The position numbers and the translations under genes were made by a program. A stretch of 64,000 nucleotides of DNA, from NCBI GenBank assembly GCA_024305405.1, contig JAKNDB010000098.1, positions 3,219,501 to 3,283,500 of the forward strand. Direction: 5' to 3'. The stretch is from Dirofilaria immitis (lineage: Eukaryota; Nematoda; Chromadorea; Rhabditida; Onchocercidae). This document shows positions 22,540 through 33,428 of this stretch, in pieces (positions within the stretch are counted from its first letter, which is position 1; every line of letters starts with the position of its first letter). The notes under the pieces are model-generated. The model was not told the origin of the DNA. It searched no databases and worked only from the letters and a program-made list of their open reading frames with translations.

Positions 22540-24010
22540 ATTATTTCAAATGCGGAAGCCCAAGATTTCTGTTTCTTATGAACCTCATTTGAAAGAGAAA
22601 ATTCAATTAATATTAATTCCTGAATACACATTCAAATTACACACTCTTCATACATGCATTCTTTAGTATTCCATTATATTCTCATAGATATTATTTACCT
22701 TGTTCATTAAACTATTAATTCATAACAAGTACGTTGTTGTTGGATGAAATTCTACTCTTCTTTGTTTTGGTTTTCTAGCATCACGATTCGTGTATCACAC
22801 ATTCAAGTAGTATATATCAGCTCAACATCAAGAAAGTTATTACACAATTTCAAGTTTTATAATAACAAAAAATTGGAGCGAAGCAAGACTTGTAGATATC
22901 TCAACAACGTTTTCAATTATAGGAGAAAACGATAATGATCATAAATAAGTATCATAATAAAGAACAGAATATCATTGATTGCGCATGAAAATCTAAGTAA
23001 TAAAATGAATTCTTCGAATCAATTTTCCTTTGAATAGAAAGATGAATCAGTTTTAATCAACTATTTTCAGCAATCAATTAAATAATAATAGAAATAACAT
23101 ATAAGGTAAAGCAATGCTCACAGTCATGCATGCGAAATTATTTTCTCTATAAATATAGATGTCGATAATATCGTTTATAGGTGTAATAGCTCTCCAATGA
23201 GGTATTACAGTTGAATCTTCATATTTCCTTTTATTTCTATATGTGTGTTCGATTATGCCTATTCAAATCGCCATACCGAATAAATCTTTTATCGCATACA
23301 CAGCAGCATTTGAACGGTTTCTTGGCTGTATGTGTTCGATTATGCATATTCACTTTGCTGCGCTAATCGAATCCTTGACCACATACATTACACTCGGGCA
23401 GTTTCTTGTTTTTGTATGTCCAATTGTATTCATTCAAATCCAGTTGATCAGTTATCCCCACCTCTACTGATGAATTGCTTTCAGCTGACATCTGAAAACC
23501 AATTGAAATGATTTACTTTATAACTTAAGTGATTTGATGATTGTTTTTTTAAATTCTTGAGTATTTTCAATAGTGCAAAGAAAAAAATATTGTGATTGAT
23601 TAAAAAATTAAATATTGCATTGACAGATAAAAAGTTTGATTCTTATGTGATCCTGGAACCCAAACTATTTCTTATGATTTGATTTAAAATGGAATATGAA
23701 ATGATATAATGCAGAAAAACAAAAAAAATTTGACGAATTGATAATTACGAAATAATACAGAGATTAAAAATCTTTTATATAAGTTCGTGTTATTCTACAG
23801 AAAGCTCAAATACAAAATATTGACTATTTCAAAAGTGACGCGAAAAACTGATAAGAGTAAGAATCAAAACGGAAAATTTATATTTTTGTAGTCAAAGCAA
23901 TAATTTATTCACTTACTGTTACTTGTGTGACGCACTATGATAATGTAGCTACTAGGATGTAATAAGACAGCAGCATATTGATTCGCAAGCAATTTATACG
24001 ATGAATGATA
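22540..24010 (-). repeat. Inverted, diverged copy of the zinc-finger locus (arm of 26790-29030)
   Basis: The minus strand follows 26790-29030 in order: receptor-like exon, intron, zinc-finger ORF with fewer fingers, and 3' flank (for example TTGGTTTTCTAGCATCACGA in the flank). Similarity by eye is roughly 80-85%. The pair forms an inverted repeat with a spacer of about 2.8 kb. Confidence 0.82.
23123..23491 (-). pseudogene. C2H2 zinc-finger pseudogene, short copy
   Basis: The ATG at 23491 (minus strand) corresponds to the start of the intact gene at 27330: MSAESNSSVEV here versus MSTKSNSSVQV there. Two fingers remain (CNVCGQGFD... and CVCDKRFIRYGDLNRHNRTH) instead of ten. A TAG follows GFD in the first, and extra Cys codons sit before the second. 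The tail is in broken frames but matches the intact gene's non-finger C-terminus. It looks like a decayed paralog of 27330-28436 that lost, or never gained, the expanded finger block. Confidence 0.85.
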
Positions 24011-25319
24011 ATGACTAAAATAGGGATTATGCCGTGTTTTTCTGAAAGATTTCTTTAGAAAAATATTATTTAAAGTTTACTTTTGCAAAACATTAAGTTT
24101 ATTCTGAATATTCGAAATTTTTTTCATAAAGGCATGTTACTTTGTGAATAAAATTCCAAAATAATTTTATGGTAGCGAATATTGAATATTAAAATTAGCA
24201 TCAGCTCAAACATTTCCTGCGGATGGTCTAAAATCTAAAAATTTTAATGAATTAAAATACTATAACATATTTTTAGAACTTGACTGGAATATTCTATTTC
24301 ATCAGGAAATTAAGTGAATAAGAAAATTTAGTGTGACGGGAAAATTAAACTAAATGAATGTAGATTCAGAAATAAATAGAAGAATTTTACAACCACATAT
24401 ACGTTTTCTTTTTTTATTTTTTTCAATCGTGTGTAATTTACTATTAATTTATGAATAAAAGCATATTCCAGGAACAGAAGTTTTGCTAGTAATAAAGGCT
24501 CAAATGGATGAAGTTGCATAAACTGATGTAGTAAATGTTCCCATGCTGCTAAATTCTTATTCGAATTCGTGATAATTATATCTAGGTCGATTTTAATTAT
24601 CATTCCCGTTAAATATATTCATTAAACCTGTGAATATGTTTTAAGATAGTATGTAAAAAGTGCTAGATACAATTTTTATCTAAAATCATTCCAATTAAAA
24701 AGTGGAATTACCAAATCATATCGAGATCGCACAAGAAAGCATCATCAAGAAATTATTCATTAACTTCGATTAGTTCTTTCATTATTATTATCATATTCAA
24801 ATATTCGCTGGTTTCGCTAGATCCGCTGTTCAAATATATTCGCTAGCTTCATCGAATTCCTCATTATTTATTTCCTCTAAATCATTTTGATTTTGCATAG
24901 TTAAATCAGCTTGATGACTATAATTCTCAATTTATCTCTAGGAGTTGAATTTGGTTTATTGTTGATTACAGTGAAACGAAGTGAAACAAATAATAATGTA
25001 AAGAGAATTTGCTTCATTTCTGAAAATTTCGAAATATGAGCGATTATTTCCGAACATTCTTAAAAGTCAAAAATTAAATAAAATTGCGGTACTTCACGCA
25101 ATCATTAATTGCCGTATTTGTATTTTAGATAATTTTTTCAGATATTCAAGTTTGTCATCAATGATCAATGAAGTGTTGTGTAGTACTTATATCATGAAGC
25201 TTCATCAGAAAACTTTTAGTATTGTAAGGAAGAGAAATGAAAATGAGACATGTAACTGTAGTTAAAAAGTTTTATACCGCAGCAGTAGAGAAATGAACAA
25301 ATGAGACTAATGCGCCAAG
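24011..25319. other. Spacer, nothing recognised
   Basis: AT-rich, no supported gene. It lies between the inverted zinc-finger copy and the zinc-finger remnant at 25320. Confidence 0.55.
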
Positions 25320-25720
25320 TTATTAGGTATCCAAGCCAACTGAAAGTTCATATGAGAATACATAAAGGAGAGAGACCATTCAAATACAATCAGTGCAACG
25401 CGACATTCAGACTTTCGAATTCCAACAACGTAAAAAGATGTAATAACGAAGAACGACCATTCTTATAAAGAATGTTGCAAAAGATTCAAATGGTCATGTA
25501 GTATGAAATGGCATAAACTGACGAATTACCGAATAGCGACCATTCGAATGTGAAAAATGTGACAAAGGATTTAAATGATTCGACAATTCCGACGTCATGA
25601 AATGATAAGCAGGAACAAATTGTCAAAAAATTTGTTATATTCTGACGATGTGAGTAATATAAATTATGGAAAAATGATAGACCTGCATAGCTATCTAAGG
25701 GCATTAAAATCATGTATGTT
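25320..25720 (+). pseudogene. C2H2 zinc-finger remnant
   Basis: Codons for LKVHMRIHKGERPFKYNQCN match a finger end, a TGEKPF-type linker and the next finger start, in which the first Cys of the CxxC pair is replaced (YNQC). Further finger pieces (KRFKW..MKWHKL, then MIRQFRRHE) follow in shifted frames with stops. It belongs to the same local zinc-finger cluster but is more diverged. Confidence 0.75.
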
Positions 25721-26774
25721 TAAACCTAAAATCAATTTTATATGTACCATTAAAATCGGTTATTTTTATTTGTGGTGGTTACTTACCAATTCGTATAATG
25801 CGTATTTTTAATTCTAATGGAGATCTAGGACATGAAGATCACTTACTTTATTTTTTTACATTTACTACAATCAAACTGTCGTTCTTAATTTCTCTGCTTA
25901 AAAATTAAAAATGTTTTAACCATCCAAGTTTCCTAAATTTTAGAATTATATTTGTCAGAATAATTAACATGATTGAGATATTTTAATATTATTAAATATT
26001 CTGAATAAACAAACAATCAATAATACAGCTTGTTTTGATTCATGTTTTAAAACAAAAGTATTCCTTCAACTGTTAATCTTTCAATTATTTGCAGAGGTAA
26101 AAATAATATCTTTTATTCCAATGAAAAAAAGTATATTTACTTTTATGAATAAAATTTTCGAATATTTGGGAAAAAAATTAATGTTTCGCAAAAGTAGGCT
26201 TTGAATACAAAAAGCTAAAATGAACATTTATGTTTTGTGCAAACAATAATTAAAATCAGATTCTATACCTGAAATAATCAATTTCCACAAATTTTAATTT
26301 CAACAACTAGCTAATGGTAATGAATTATTCATTAACAGAAATCATCAACATTTCACAAAAAAAAAGAGTTGAATAATCCGCTGCATTGAAATTATAATCA
26401 TCACTTTTATTTGCATAAATTTACATAAATCTATGATTTTCGATGAAATCGTGAAAAGTTGTCATTACATATAAAACAAATATATAGTATTAAATATTAT
26501 CAAGCTTTTTAAACTCTCTTTTTTCTATGAACCACTTTTCATCGCTTTATTTATAGTAAAATAAAATATTCAGAGTGAAATAAAACCTGCATGATTATGC
26601 AAAAGATTAAGAGCACCGTAGTATATTTTATTATAAATAATCCCTTATTAATAGAAATGTTTAAAATCAGTCTCCAAATAACATTCCAAATCAGTACAGT
26701 TTTTATTATTTATTGCGATTCACTCTCATTTAATTTATATATTTTGTGAAATATTTATCTAAAATATCTTTCAG
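25721..26774. other. Spacer, nothing recognised
   Basis: AT-rich stretch without supported genes, up to the receptor-like exon at 26775. Confidence 0.5.
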
Positions 26775-26899
26775 AAATATACGGTAGTATCCTTACTTCA
26801 GCCATTACTATTTATCGTATAAATTGCTTGCGAATCAATATGCTGCTGTCATATTACATCCTAGTAGCTACATTACCATTGTTCGTCACACAAGTAACA
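26775..26899 (+). pseudogene. Receptor-like exon (TM1-TM2 type) upstream of the zinc-finger gene
   Basis: Flanked by TTTCAG at 26774 and GTAAGT at 26900, it has one open frame with two hydrophobic stretches (IYGSILTSAITIYRI; MLLSYYILVATLPLFVTQVT). The layout resembles TM1-TM2 of the receptor at 19217 (LYGIVSNI... ending PQVT). Its 3' splice phase would join in frame to the ATG of the zinc-finger ORF at 27330. It is copied, in decayed form, at about 23910-24010. It is either a stranded receptor exon or a 5' exon of the zinc-finger gene. Confidence 0.5.
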
Positions 26900-27329
26900 G
26901 TAAGTGAATGAATTATTGCTTTGACTAAAAAATATAAATTTTCCGTTTTGGTTCTTACTCTTATCAGTTTTTCGCTTCACTTTCGAAGTAGTCTATATTT
27001 TGCGTTTGAACTCTCTGTAGAATAACACGAACTTATATAGAAGATTTTTCAATCTCTGAATCATTTCGCAAATATCCGTTAATATTTTTTTTTGTTTTTC
27101 CGCATCATTTAATCTAATATTCTGTTTTAAATCAGCATAGAAAATAGTTTAGATTCCAGAATCACAACATAGTCAAATTTTTTATCTGTCAATATCATAT
27201 TTTATTTCGGATAAATCACAATAAAACACTATCATTGGAATCTCTTTGTACTGTTGAGACTGCTCAAAAATTAAAAAATAATCATCAAATCACTTGAGTT
27301 ATAAAGTAAATTATTTCAATTAGTTTCAG

Positions 27330-28436
27330 ATGTCAACTAAAAGCAATTCATCAGTACAGGTAAGGATAATTGATCAATTGGATTTAAACAAATATAATCA
27401 AACACATAAAGACGAGAAACCATTCGGATGCCATGTATGCGATAAGAGATTCATTCGATCCGGCGATTTGAATAAACATAAACGAACACATACAGATGAG
27501 AAACCATTCAAATGCAGTATATGCGGTAAAAGATTCACTCGCAGCATAGCCCTGAATGATCATAATCGAATACATACAGGAGAGAAACCGTTCGAATGCC
27601 ATGTATGCGATAAAAGATTCATTAACAGCAATCGACTGAATAGGCATATTCGAACAATACATGAAGGCATAAAACCGTTCAAATGTCATGAATGCGATAA
27701 GAGTTTCAGTCAACGCTCTGATTTCGATAGACATAGTAAAATACATGCAGGCGAGAAACCATTCAAATGCCGTATATGCGGTAAGGGATTCAATCGGCCT
27801 AGTCACCTGAATGAACATAATCGAATACATGCAGACGAGAAACCATTCAAATGCAGTATATGCGGTAAAAGATTCACTCGCAGCATAGCCCTGAATGATC
27901 ATAATCGAATACATACAGGAGAGAAACCGTTCGAATGCCATGTATGCGATAAAAGATTCATTAACAGCAATCGACTGAATAGGCATATTCGAACAACACA
28001 CGAAGGCATAAAACCGTTCAAATGTCATGAATGCGATAAGAGTTTCAGTCAACGCTCTGATCTGGATAGACATAATAAAATACACTCAGGCGAGAAACCA
28101 TTCAAATGCGGAATATGCGGGAAAAGATTCATTCGCGGCAGCTATCTGAATGAGCATAATCGAATACATGCAGGCGAGAAACCGTTCAAATGCCGTATAT
28201 GCAGTAGGGGATTCACTCGGCGTGGGTGTCGGAATAAGCATGAAATGAATAGACATAAGCCATGCAAGTTCAATATTTCTAGCGCAGAATTCAGTGGGAA
28301 TTTTAATTTGCTGAGAAATAAAAAGAAACATGAGGATTCGGCTAAAATACTTCATTGCAAAGTTATTGTATCTACTGACGGCATTATCAGCACATCTACA
28401 TTAATGGAGAAAATAATTTGGCATGCAGGACTGTGA
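27330..28436 (+). CDS. C2H2 zinc-finger protein, ten tandem fingers
   Basis: An intact 368-codon ORF, probably a nuclear DNA-binding protein. The ATG follows TTTCAG directly (27324-27329), so it is either trans-spliced there or the second exon after 26775-26899. Residues about 30-310 form ten C2H2 fingers with TGEKPF-like linkers. Fingers 3 and 7 have X4 between the histidines, and finger 10 (CRICSRGFTRRGCRNKH) lacks the usual helix Leu. Likely contact residues (-1,2,3,6) are R-G-D-K in finger 1, R-I-A-D in 2/6, N-N-R-R in 3/7, Q-S-D-R in 4/8, R-S-H-E in 5 and R-S-Y-E in 9. Fingers 2-5 and 6-9 form a 113-residue duplication. There is no KRAB, BTB or ZAD-type domain; the C-terminal ~60 residues are unrecognised. 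A near-identical 3' part recurs at 63665-64000. Confidence 0.92.
   Translation: MSTKSNSSVQVRIIDQLDLNKYNQTHKDEKPFGCHVCDKRFIRSGDLNKHKRTHTDEKPFKCSICGKRFTRSIALNDHNRIHTGEKPFECHVCDKRFINSNRLNRHIRTIHEGIKPFKCHECDKSFSQRSDFDRHSKIHAGEKPFKCRICGKGFNRPSHLNEHNRIHADEKPFKCSICGKRFTRSIALNDHNRIHTGEKPFECHVCDKRFINSNRLNRHIRTTHEGIKPFKCHECDKSFSQRSDLDRHNKIHSGEKPFKCGICGKRFIRGSYLNEHNRIHAGEKPFKCRICSRGFTRRGCRNKHEMNRHKPCKFNISSAEFSGNFNLLRNKKKHEDSAKILHCKVIVSTDGIISTSTLMEKIIWHAGL
27501..28178 (+). repeat. 339-bp in-frame tandem duplication of a four-finger block
   Basis: 27501-27839 and 27840-28178 are homologous units of 339 bp (113 codons). The first three fingers are nearly identical at DNA level, for example AATGCAGTATATGCGGTAAA in both. 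The fourth finger has diverged (FNRPSHLNEH versus FIRGSYLNEH). Confidence 0.9.
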
Positions 28437-29324
28437 ACATTATTTTACCTTTTATGTTATCTTTATTATCACTTAATTGATTGCTAAAAATATTAATGAT
28501 AATTGAACATAAAATCTTCAGTTTCAATTAGATTTTCATGTTGCATTCATTTTATAATTTTGAACATTTTCATGCGCAATCCATAATATTCTATTTTTTT
28601 TTCTATAACATTTATTTACGGTCATCATATTTTCCATCTATAATTCGAAAACATTGATGAGATATCAACAATTTTTGCTTCATTCCATTTTTTTGTTATT
28701 ATGAAACATTAAGTTGTTGAGCATAACTTTTCTGTCGTTAGGCTAATATGTACTATTTGAATGTGTCACACGTGGATCGTGATGCTAGAAAACCAAAACA
28801 AAGAAGTGTAAAATTGCATCCAATAGCAGAAACATACTTGTTATAAATTAATATTTTAAAGAATAGGATAAATAATATATCTATGAGAATGTAATATTGA
28901 AGAAGTATACATGAAAAATGTATATTTTGAATGTATATTCAGGAAATAATATTAATTGAATTTCTGTGTTTCAAATGAGACTCATCAGAAACAAAAATTT
29001 GGACTTTGCATTTGAAATAATTATTTATTTAAGATCATGGCAGCACATGTATACGTTTACCTGTGCAATATCATAACATGTTATATTTAATTTCAGCATC
29101 GATTTAACTGTTCTCTCTCTATATTGTTTGCTTCTGTATATTTGATTCTCAATTCATAAAGTTTTGTTATTATTTAATATTTGACTTTATTATCATTTCA
29201 TGTCACAATTACTGAAATGTATATTCAGTAATAAATATTGTTTAAATTTCTTGGTTTTGAGTGCAACTATCAAAAATAAAAATTTGAGTTCTGATATTTG
29301 AAATAAATAATCATTTGAGATTAT

Positions 29325-29765
29325 AATAATACTTGATATATTTACACCCAAAACATCACCACATGTTTAATTTCAATTTCATTCTTGCTTTTCTTATCCT
29401 ACATTTTTTTACGACAGGCGAGAACTGAAGATTAATTAGCATGTATTGAATGGTGTAACTTGTATTGCATATCGGACTAATTGCTAATTATACTCCTATC
29501 AAAAGTTCAAGCAAGATTTAACAAAACTTCCATATACAAAATAATAAAACATCGAAAATGCTGGTAAAGGAAGCTTTTAATTATCGAAAATTGAAACAGA
29601 AACTTCGGAAAGTTTTAAAATTTTCGTTCATGATACATTATATCTCTATGCTGCTAGAACGAACAATTATTTCTGCTAAAAATATTTTATCAAGAAAGAA
29701 ATTAAATTATTTTCCTTTTAAAAACAACAAATAATTTACGCAGTGCAATTCATTTGTAAGCAATA
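29325..29765 (+). repeat. 440-bp repeat unit with short ORF, copy 1
   Basis: It contains a 58-codon ORF at 29558-29734 starting MLVKEAFNYRKLKQK, basic and of unknown function. The same unit recurs at 59745-60195 (+) and 62335-62790 (-). The third position lies outside the inverted-repeat pairing, so the unit has moved or been copied separately. Confidence 0.8.
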
Positions 29766-31189
29766 AATCAATGTATTCATATCAGCTAATATTATATTAT
29801 AATATTTTGAACATAATGAAGCGAATGCATCTTTTGAGATCTTATATATGAGTATAACTAAACGATGACGTCGCTTTCAGAGTAATTGATTCAGAAAAAT
29901 GCAAAACGCCTGAAAATCAAATTTTATTTAGATATAGTCAACAGCAATAGCATTTCTTATCTAAGTAATATTTAATAAATCATTCAATCGTTGGCATTTT
30001 TGACGGTGAGTTTACTCTAATCGGATCTTTAAGAACTTTTTTCGAAATACAAATTAAACAAAATTATAATAGAATTCTTCATCATGCTTGAATGCATATC
30101 ATGAAAAACTATCACAATTTTTATTGTCACAAGATTAATCGACAAACGATAATCAAATAAAAAGTATGAATAATTTTCGAAAATCTTATCTATATCAGAA
30201 AAGTAAAAATAACCTTTTTATACCGAGTAAAAGAATAGAATTTGAGCGAATAAAGTTAATGCAACATCTTATTGCAGAAATCTGCATAAATTCATAGAAC
30301 TGATCTTTTTCAGATCGTATCATCATTATGGCAATCCATTTGATGATAAATTAAATCGACACATTCTAATTGATATCTGAAATTCAAAAATGACAAAATT
30401 CTTAAAAATGAAATTTTAATATCAATTATTTCCAACGAATCAAATTCAACTGCATGAAAAGAACATTTATATGTAAGTACGTTGATCTATGGCTTGATAA
30501 TCTATTTCAAATTTAAGAAATTCAGAGACAAAAAAGATGCATTCACTTCATCGTGCTCAAAACATTATAATATAGATATTAACTGATATGAATACATTAA
30601 TATGATACGTAAAAAATATACACAATGATCAAGTTAGCAATAGTGTACATAAAGGCGAAGATTCTCAATGACCCGAAAATCTTCATAATATTTCAAACTA
30701 TCGGTACAAATATTATTTATTTTTGCTCTGACATTTATAGTTTGAATTATTCCTTTTGATATCCGATGACTTCTTCTTTATCATTTCTGTCATTGTTAGT
30801 TCAACTTAGGATTCATCCCATCATAAATTGCTGCATTTATTTTTTACTATTAGTATATGCTTTTTACTAAATTTTATAGACGCAGAAGACTCGAAGTTTT
30901 CTACTAAAGTTATATGAATTCGAGAGCAACATTGAAATTCGTGCATGCAATTTCATGCATGAATTTCACATTATTCCTCAGGGTTATCTTTCACATCTTT
31001 CTAACAAATAGCACCCATGTATATCCAGCAGCAATATCAATGTATTATTTGCCTCCGAGAACGTTAATGAAATTGAAATTGCATAAAGGAACAGTTAACA
31101 TATTTAATATCAATTTAATTTGAAATTCTTTATACTGTGCTATTGAAATTTACATGCTGATGTGAATGTATTGCAGAAAAAATAATACT

Positions 31190-31858
31190 GTGGTAATTGT
31201 TAATATTTACTCGTACTGATCACCACAGTTTTTGTCGAAGTTTATTCATCCATTTCTTTGCTCAAAACATTAATTGGAGTTGAACATTTCGGTAATAATT
31301 AATAGTTATATGGAAAAAGAATTATGAAGGCTTGATGATCTGAAGGAATAAATGTTCTTCTTTTCTTTCGATTTGAGTTTAATTCTTTTACTCGTCATTT
31401 CATTACTCATTTCAATGTAATGAATTAAAAATAGCAATATTCTGATTATATTTTTTATCTGCAGAATACGGTAATCGAAAAGATTGTTAAAGAAACTTTA
31501 GTGATAAATATTTTGAGATTTTTTTGTAATATTTTTTGGAATAAATTTTGAAAACAAGAAAGGCTTCTATAATGATTTTTATAAAATTTATAGAGATACT
31601 TAGAAATATCTATATAAATTCCTGATAATATTTTAGATTTGCTCAAGAGATACAAGAGCGTAATGATAAAGCTATCAAAGATGGTGAGGTGGCAATAAGA
31701 CATCCAATCAATGACTCCCTATTAATTGAAGAAACGACGGGATATTTAAAGAAAGTAGTAAAAATTATGCAATCCAATTCCGCTAATGGTATCATCCGCA
31801 ACATGACTCATCAGTGATCCATTAATCGTATCAATTATTCTACAAAGGTTTATTTTTT
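31190..31858 (+). pseudogene. Prolyl 4-hydroxylase exon 1-2 pseudogene
   Basis: 31190-31345 resembles exon 1 of the hydroxylase at 37500-37669 (VEVYSSISLLKTLIGV-like remnant, AATTAATAGTTATATGGAAA), now with stops. 31638-31858 matches exon 2: FAQEIQERNDKAIKDGE..AIRHP..VKIMQ.NSAN...RNMTHQ, then a TGA. Its exon 2 acceptor keeps TTTTAG, which the parental gene lacks. It lies at the end of the left inverted-repeat arm. Confidence 0.85.
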
Positions 31859-32224
31859 TATCTGCGTTTTACAACTTCTTTCTTAGAAGAGCTAGTATTT
31901 ACAGTATGAATGATCATCTGAGGAAAATATATTTTGAATTTTATTACAAAGTCAGTAAAGTATATCTTCTCTTTTGAAGCATAGATATCACTCGATGAAG
32001 TGCATTTAAACAATGAAAACACCATCTCAACGACATTAAAAAAATGGAAATATCGTTTATCAGCATTCGATGGAAGTTTTGTTAGGACAATAAAAAGCTA
32101 TGACATTATTCCAAATCGAACTCCTCTAAAACGATAACATCTTATATTATCGTCGTTGACTATCTTTGAATGTTCTTCAACTGAACGAATCAAATATAAA
32201 TTAATGATGATGATTCACAAAAAA

Positions 32225-32560
32225 ATCAGAAATTAAAAAAGAGTTGAAGAACATTCAAACAAAGTTGCATAAACCATCTCATCGATGGGCATCCTGTATA
32301 ATTGTTTGGTAACCAGGATTTTCTCTTTCGTGAGTCAATGATCCTGGTATAATTATGGTTGCAAGGAATAGGTCCTTTGTTAACGTGTGGGGAGTACAAC
32401 TCATAGACAAAATCGAGAATTTTAGCTTACATCGTACAGTGTAAAATACGCACTGCAACATATATTCATTTGTGTCAATCCAAAAAAAAAGGAAAGCAAT
32501 GATTTTCTGGCTTTATAGTTTTCCTTACAATTTCAGCGACCTCAATACAAGTTAGGCCAT
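32225..32560 (-). repeat. LTR-like repeat, partial copy 2
   Basis: It matches the part of the LTR-like family upstream of the AATAAA core (compare 15800-16090 and 57260-57545); shared words include TCTTTCGTGA and GGAAGCA/GGAAAAC runs. It has no core and no coding region. Confidence 0.6.
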
Positions 32561-33428
32561 CCAGAGAGTGATAATTACACTACCTTACTTACTTGAATTA
32601 ATTTCACTGTTAAAAAACTGAAGGTATTACGATGATATGCTTGAATCGTCATAGCTCACATCATAGCTCATATTTTCACTTTTCATTATTTCATAACATG
32701 ATCGAATAGAAAAAGTGGCAAATTTAATTAGCCACTTATTATTAAGATCGAAATGTAGCTAAAATCAAATGTATTGCCAAAAGAAAATATAAATGAACTT
32801 TTGTTTAAGCATTTTTCTATATTCACATGTAATATGCAAAGAATTATGCAACAAAGAAATATGTTTTTTTTTTAAAAATATGAATTTTTCAAAGATTACA
32901 TAGAGGCAAAGAACAATCATTTAATTAACAATTTGGCATTAGCAACCAAAACTTTACGACGAATACTTCGCAGAAAATTCGGATTGCTACCAGCAGTAAC
33001 ATAAGATAATCGTGTTTCTACTTTTTATTAAAAGACGCACAGTTGATATGACATATTTCTTTTCATTGTAATTCATTATGATTTATTTCAAATTTATTAT
33101 GTATTCTGACAATATCATCAATTTAATAATAATAACAATAATAATAATAATAATAATAAGCGAATCGTAGTAAAAATAAGGCGGAAAAATCATAGGCTTG
33201 TTAAATGACTGAAATATCGATGAAAGTAGGTATGGGATAAAGACAAAGCAAACAATTAATCGGAAATAATATTCCATTAACTTATTTTTTAATTAAGACT
33301 TTAGTAGTATTACAAAGACGCCTATGTCTCTTATCTAACTATTTTTACAGAAGTTTTATAGAAATTAAAACATTTTCCTTTCTCGAAATTCCAATTTTTA
33401 GTTCAGAAGCTTTGAATTTACAAAATAT
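32561..33428. other. Intergenic, with (AAT)n microsatellite
   Basis: No gene seen. An AAT/AAC trinucleotide run lies at about 33126-33160, downstream of the prolyl 4-hydroxylase stop. Confidence 0.65.

Larger units (their letters stand above)
28101..32010 (+). repeat. Left arm of large inverted repeat
   Basis: It matches the reverse complement of 60825-64000. Position 28440 pairs with 63661 and 30840 with 61261 (constant sum 92101), so about 2.75 kb aligns without net length change and only scattered substitutions. Towards 32010 the left arm carries about 734 extra bases (about 30852-31440 and 31468-31610), which in the other arm are missing. Contents: end of the zinc-finger ORF, its 3' flank, a 440-bp repeat and prolyl 4-hydroxylase exon 1-2 pseudogene. 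Confidence 0.92.

Noticed and set aside
27384..28085. 233-codon ORF on the minus strand
   Set aside because: It is the antisense shadow of the repetitive zinc-finger ORF; its apparent repeats simply mirror the fingers.
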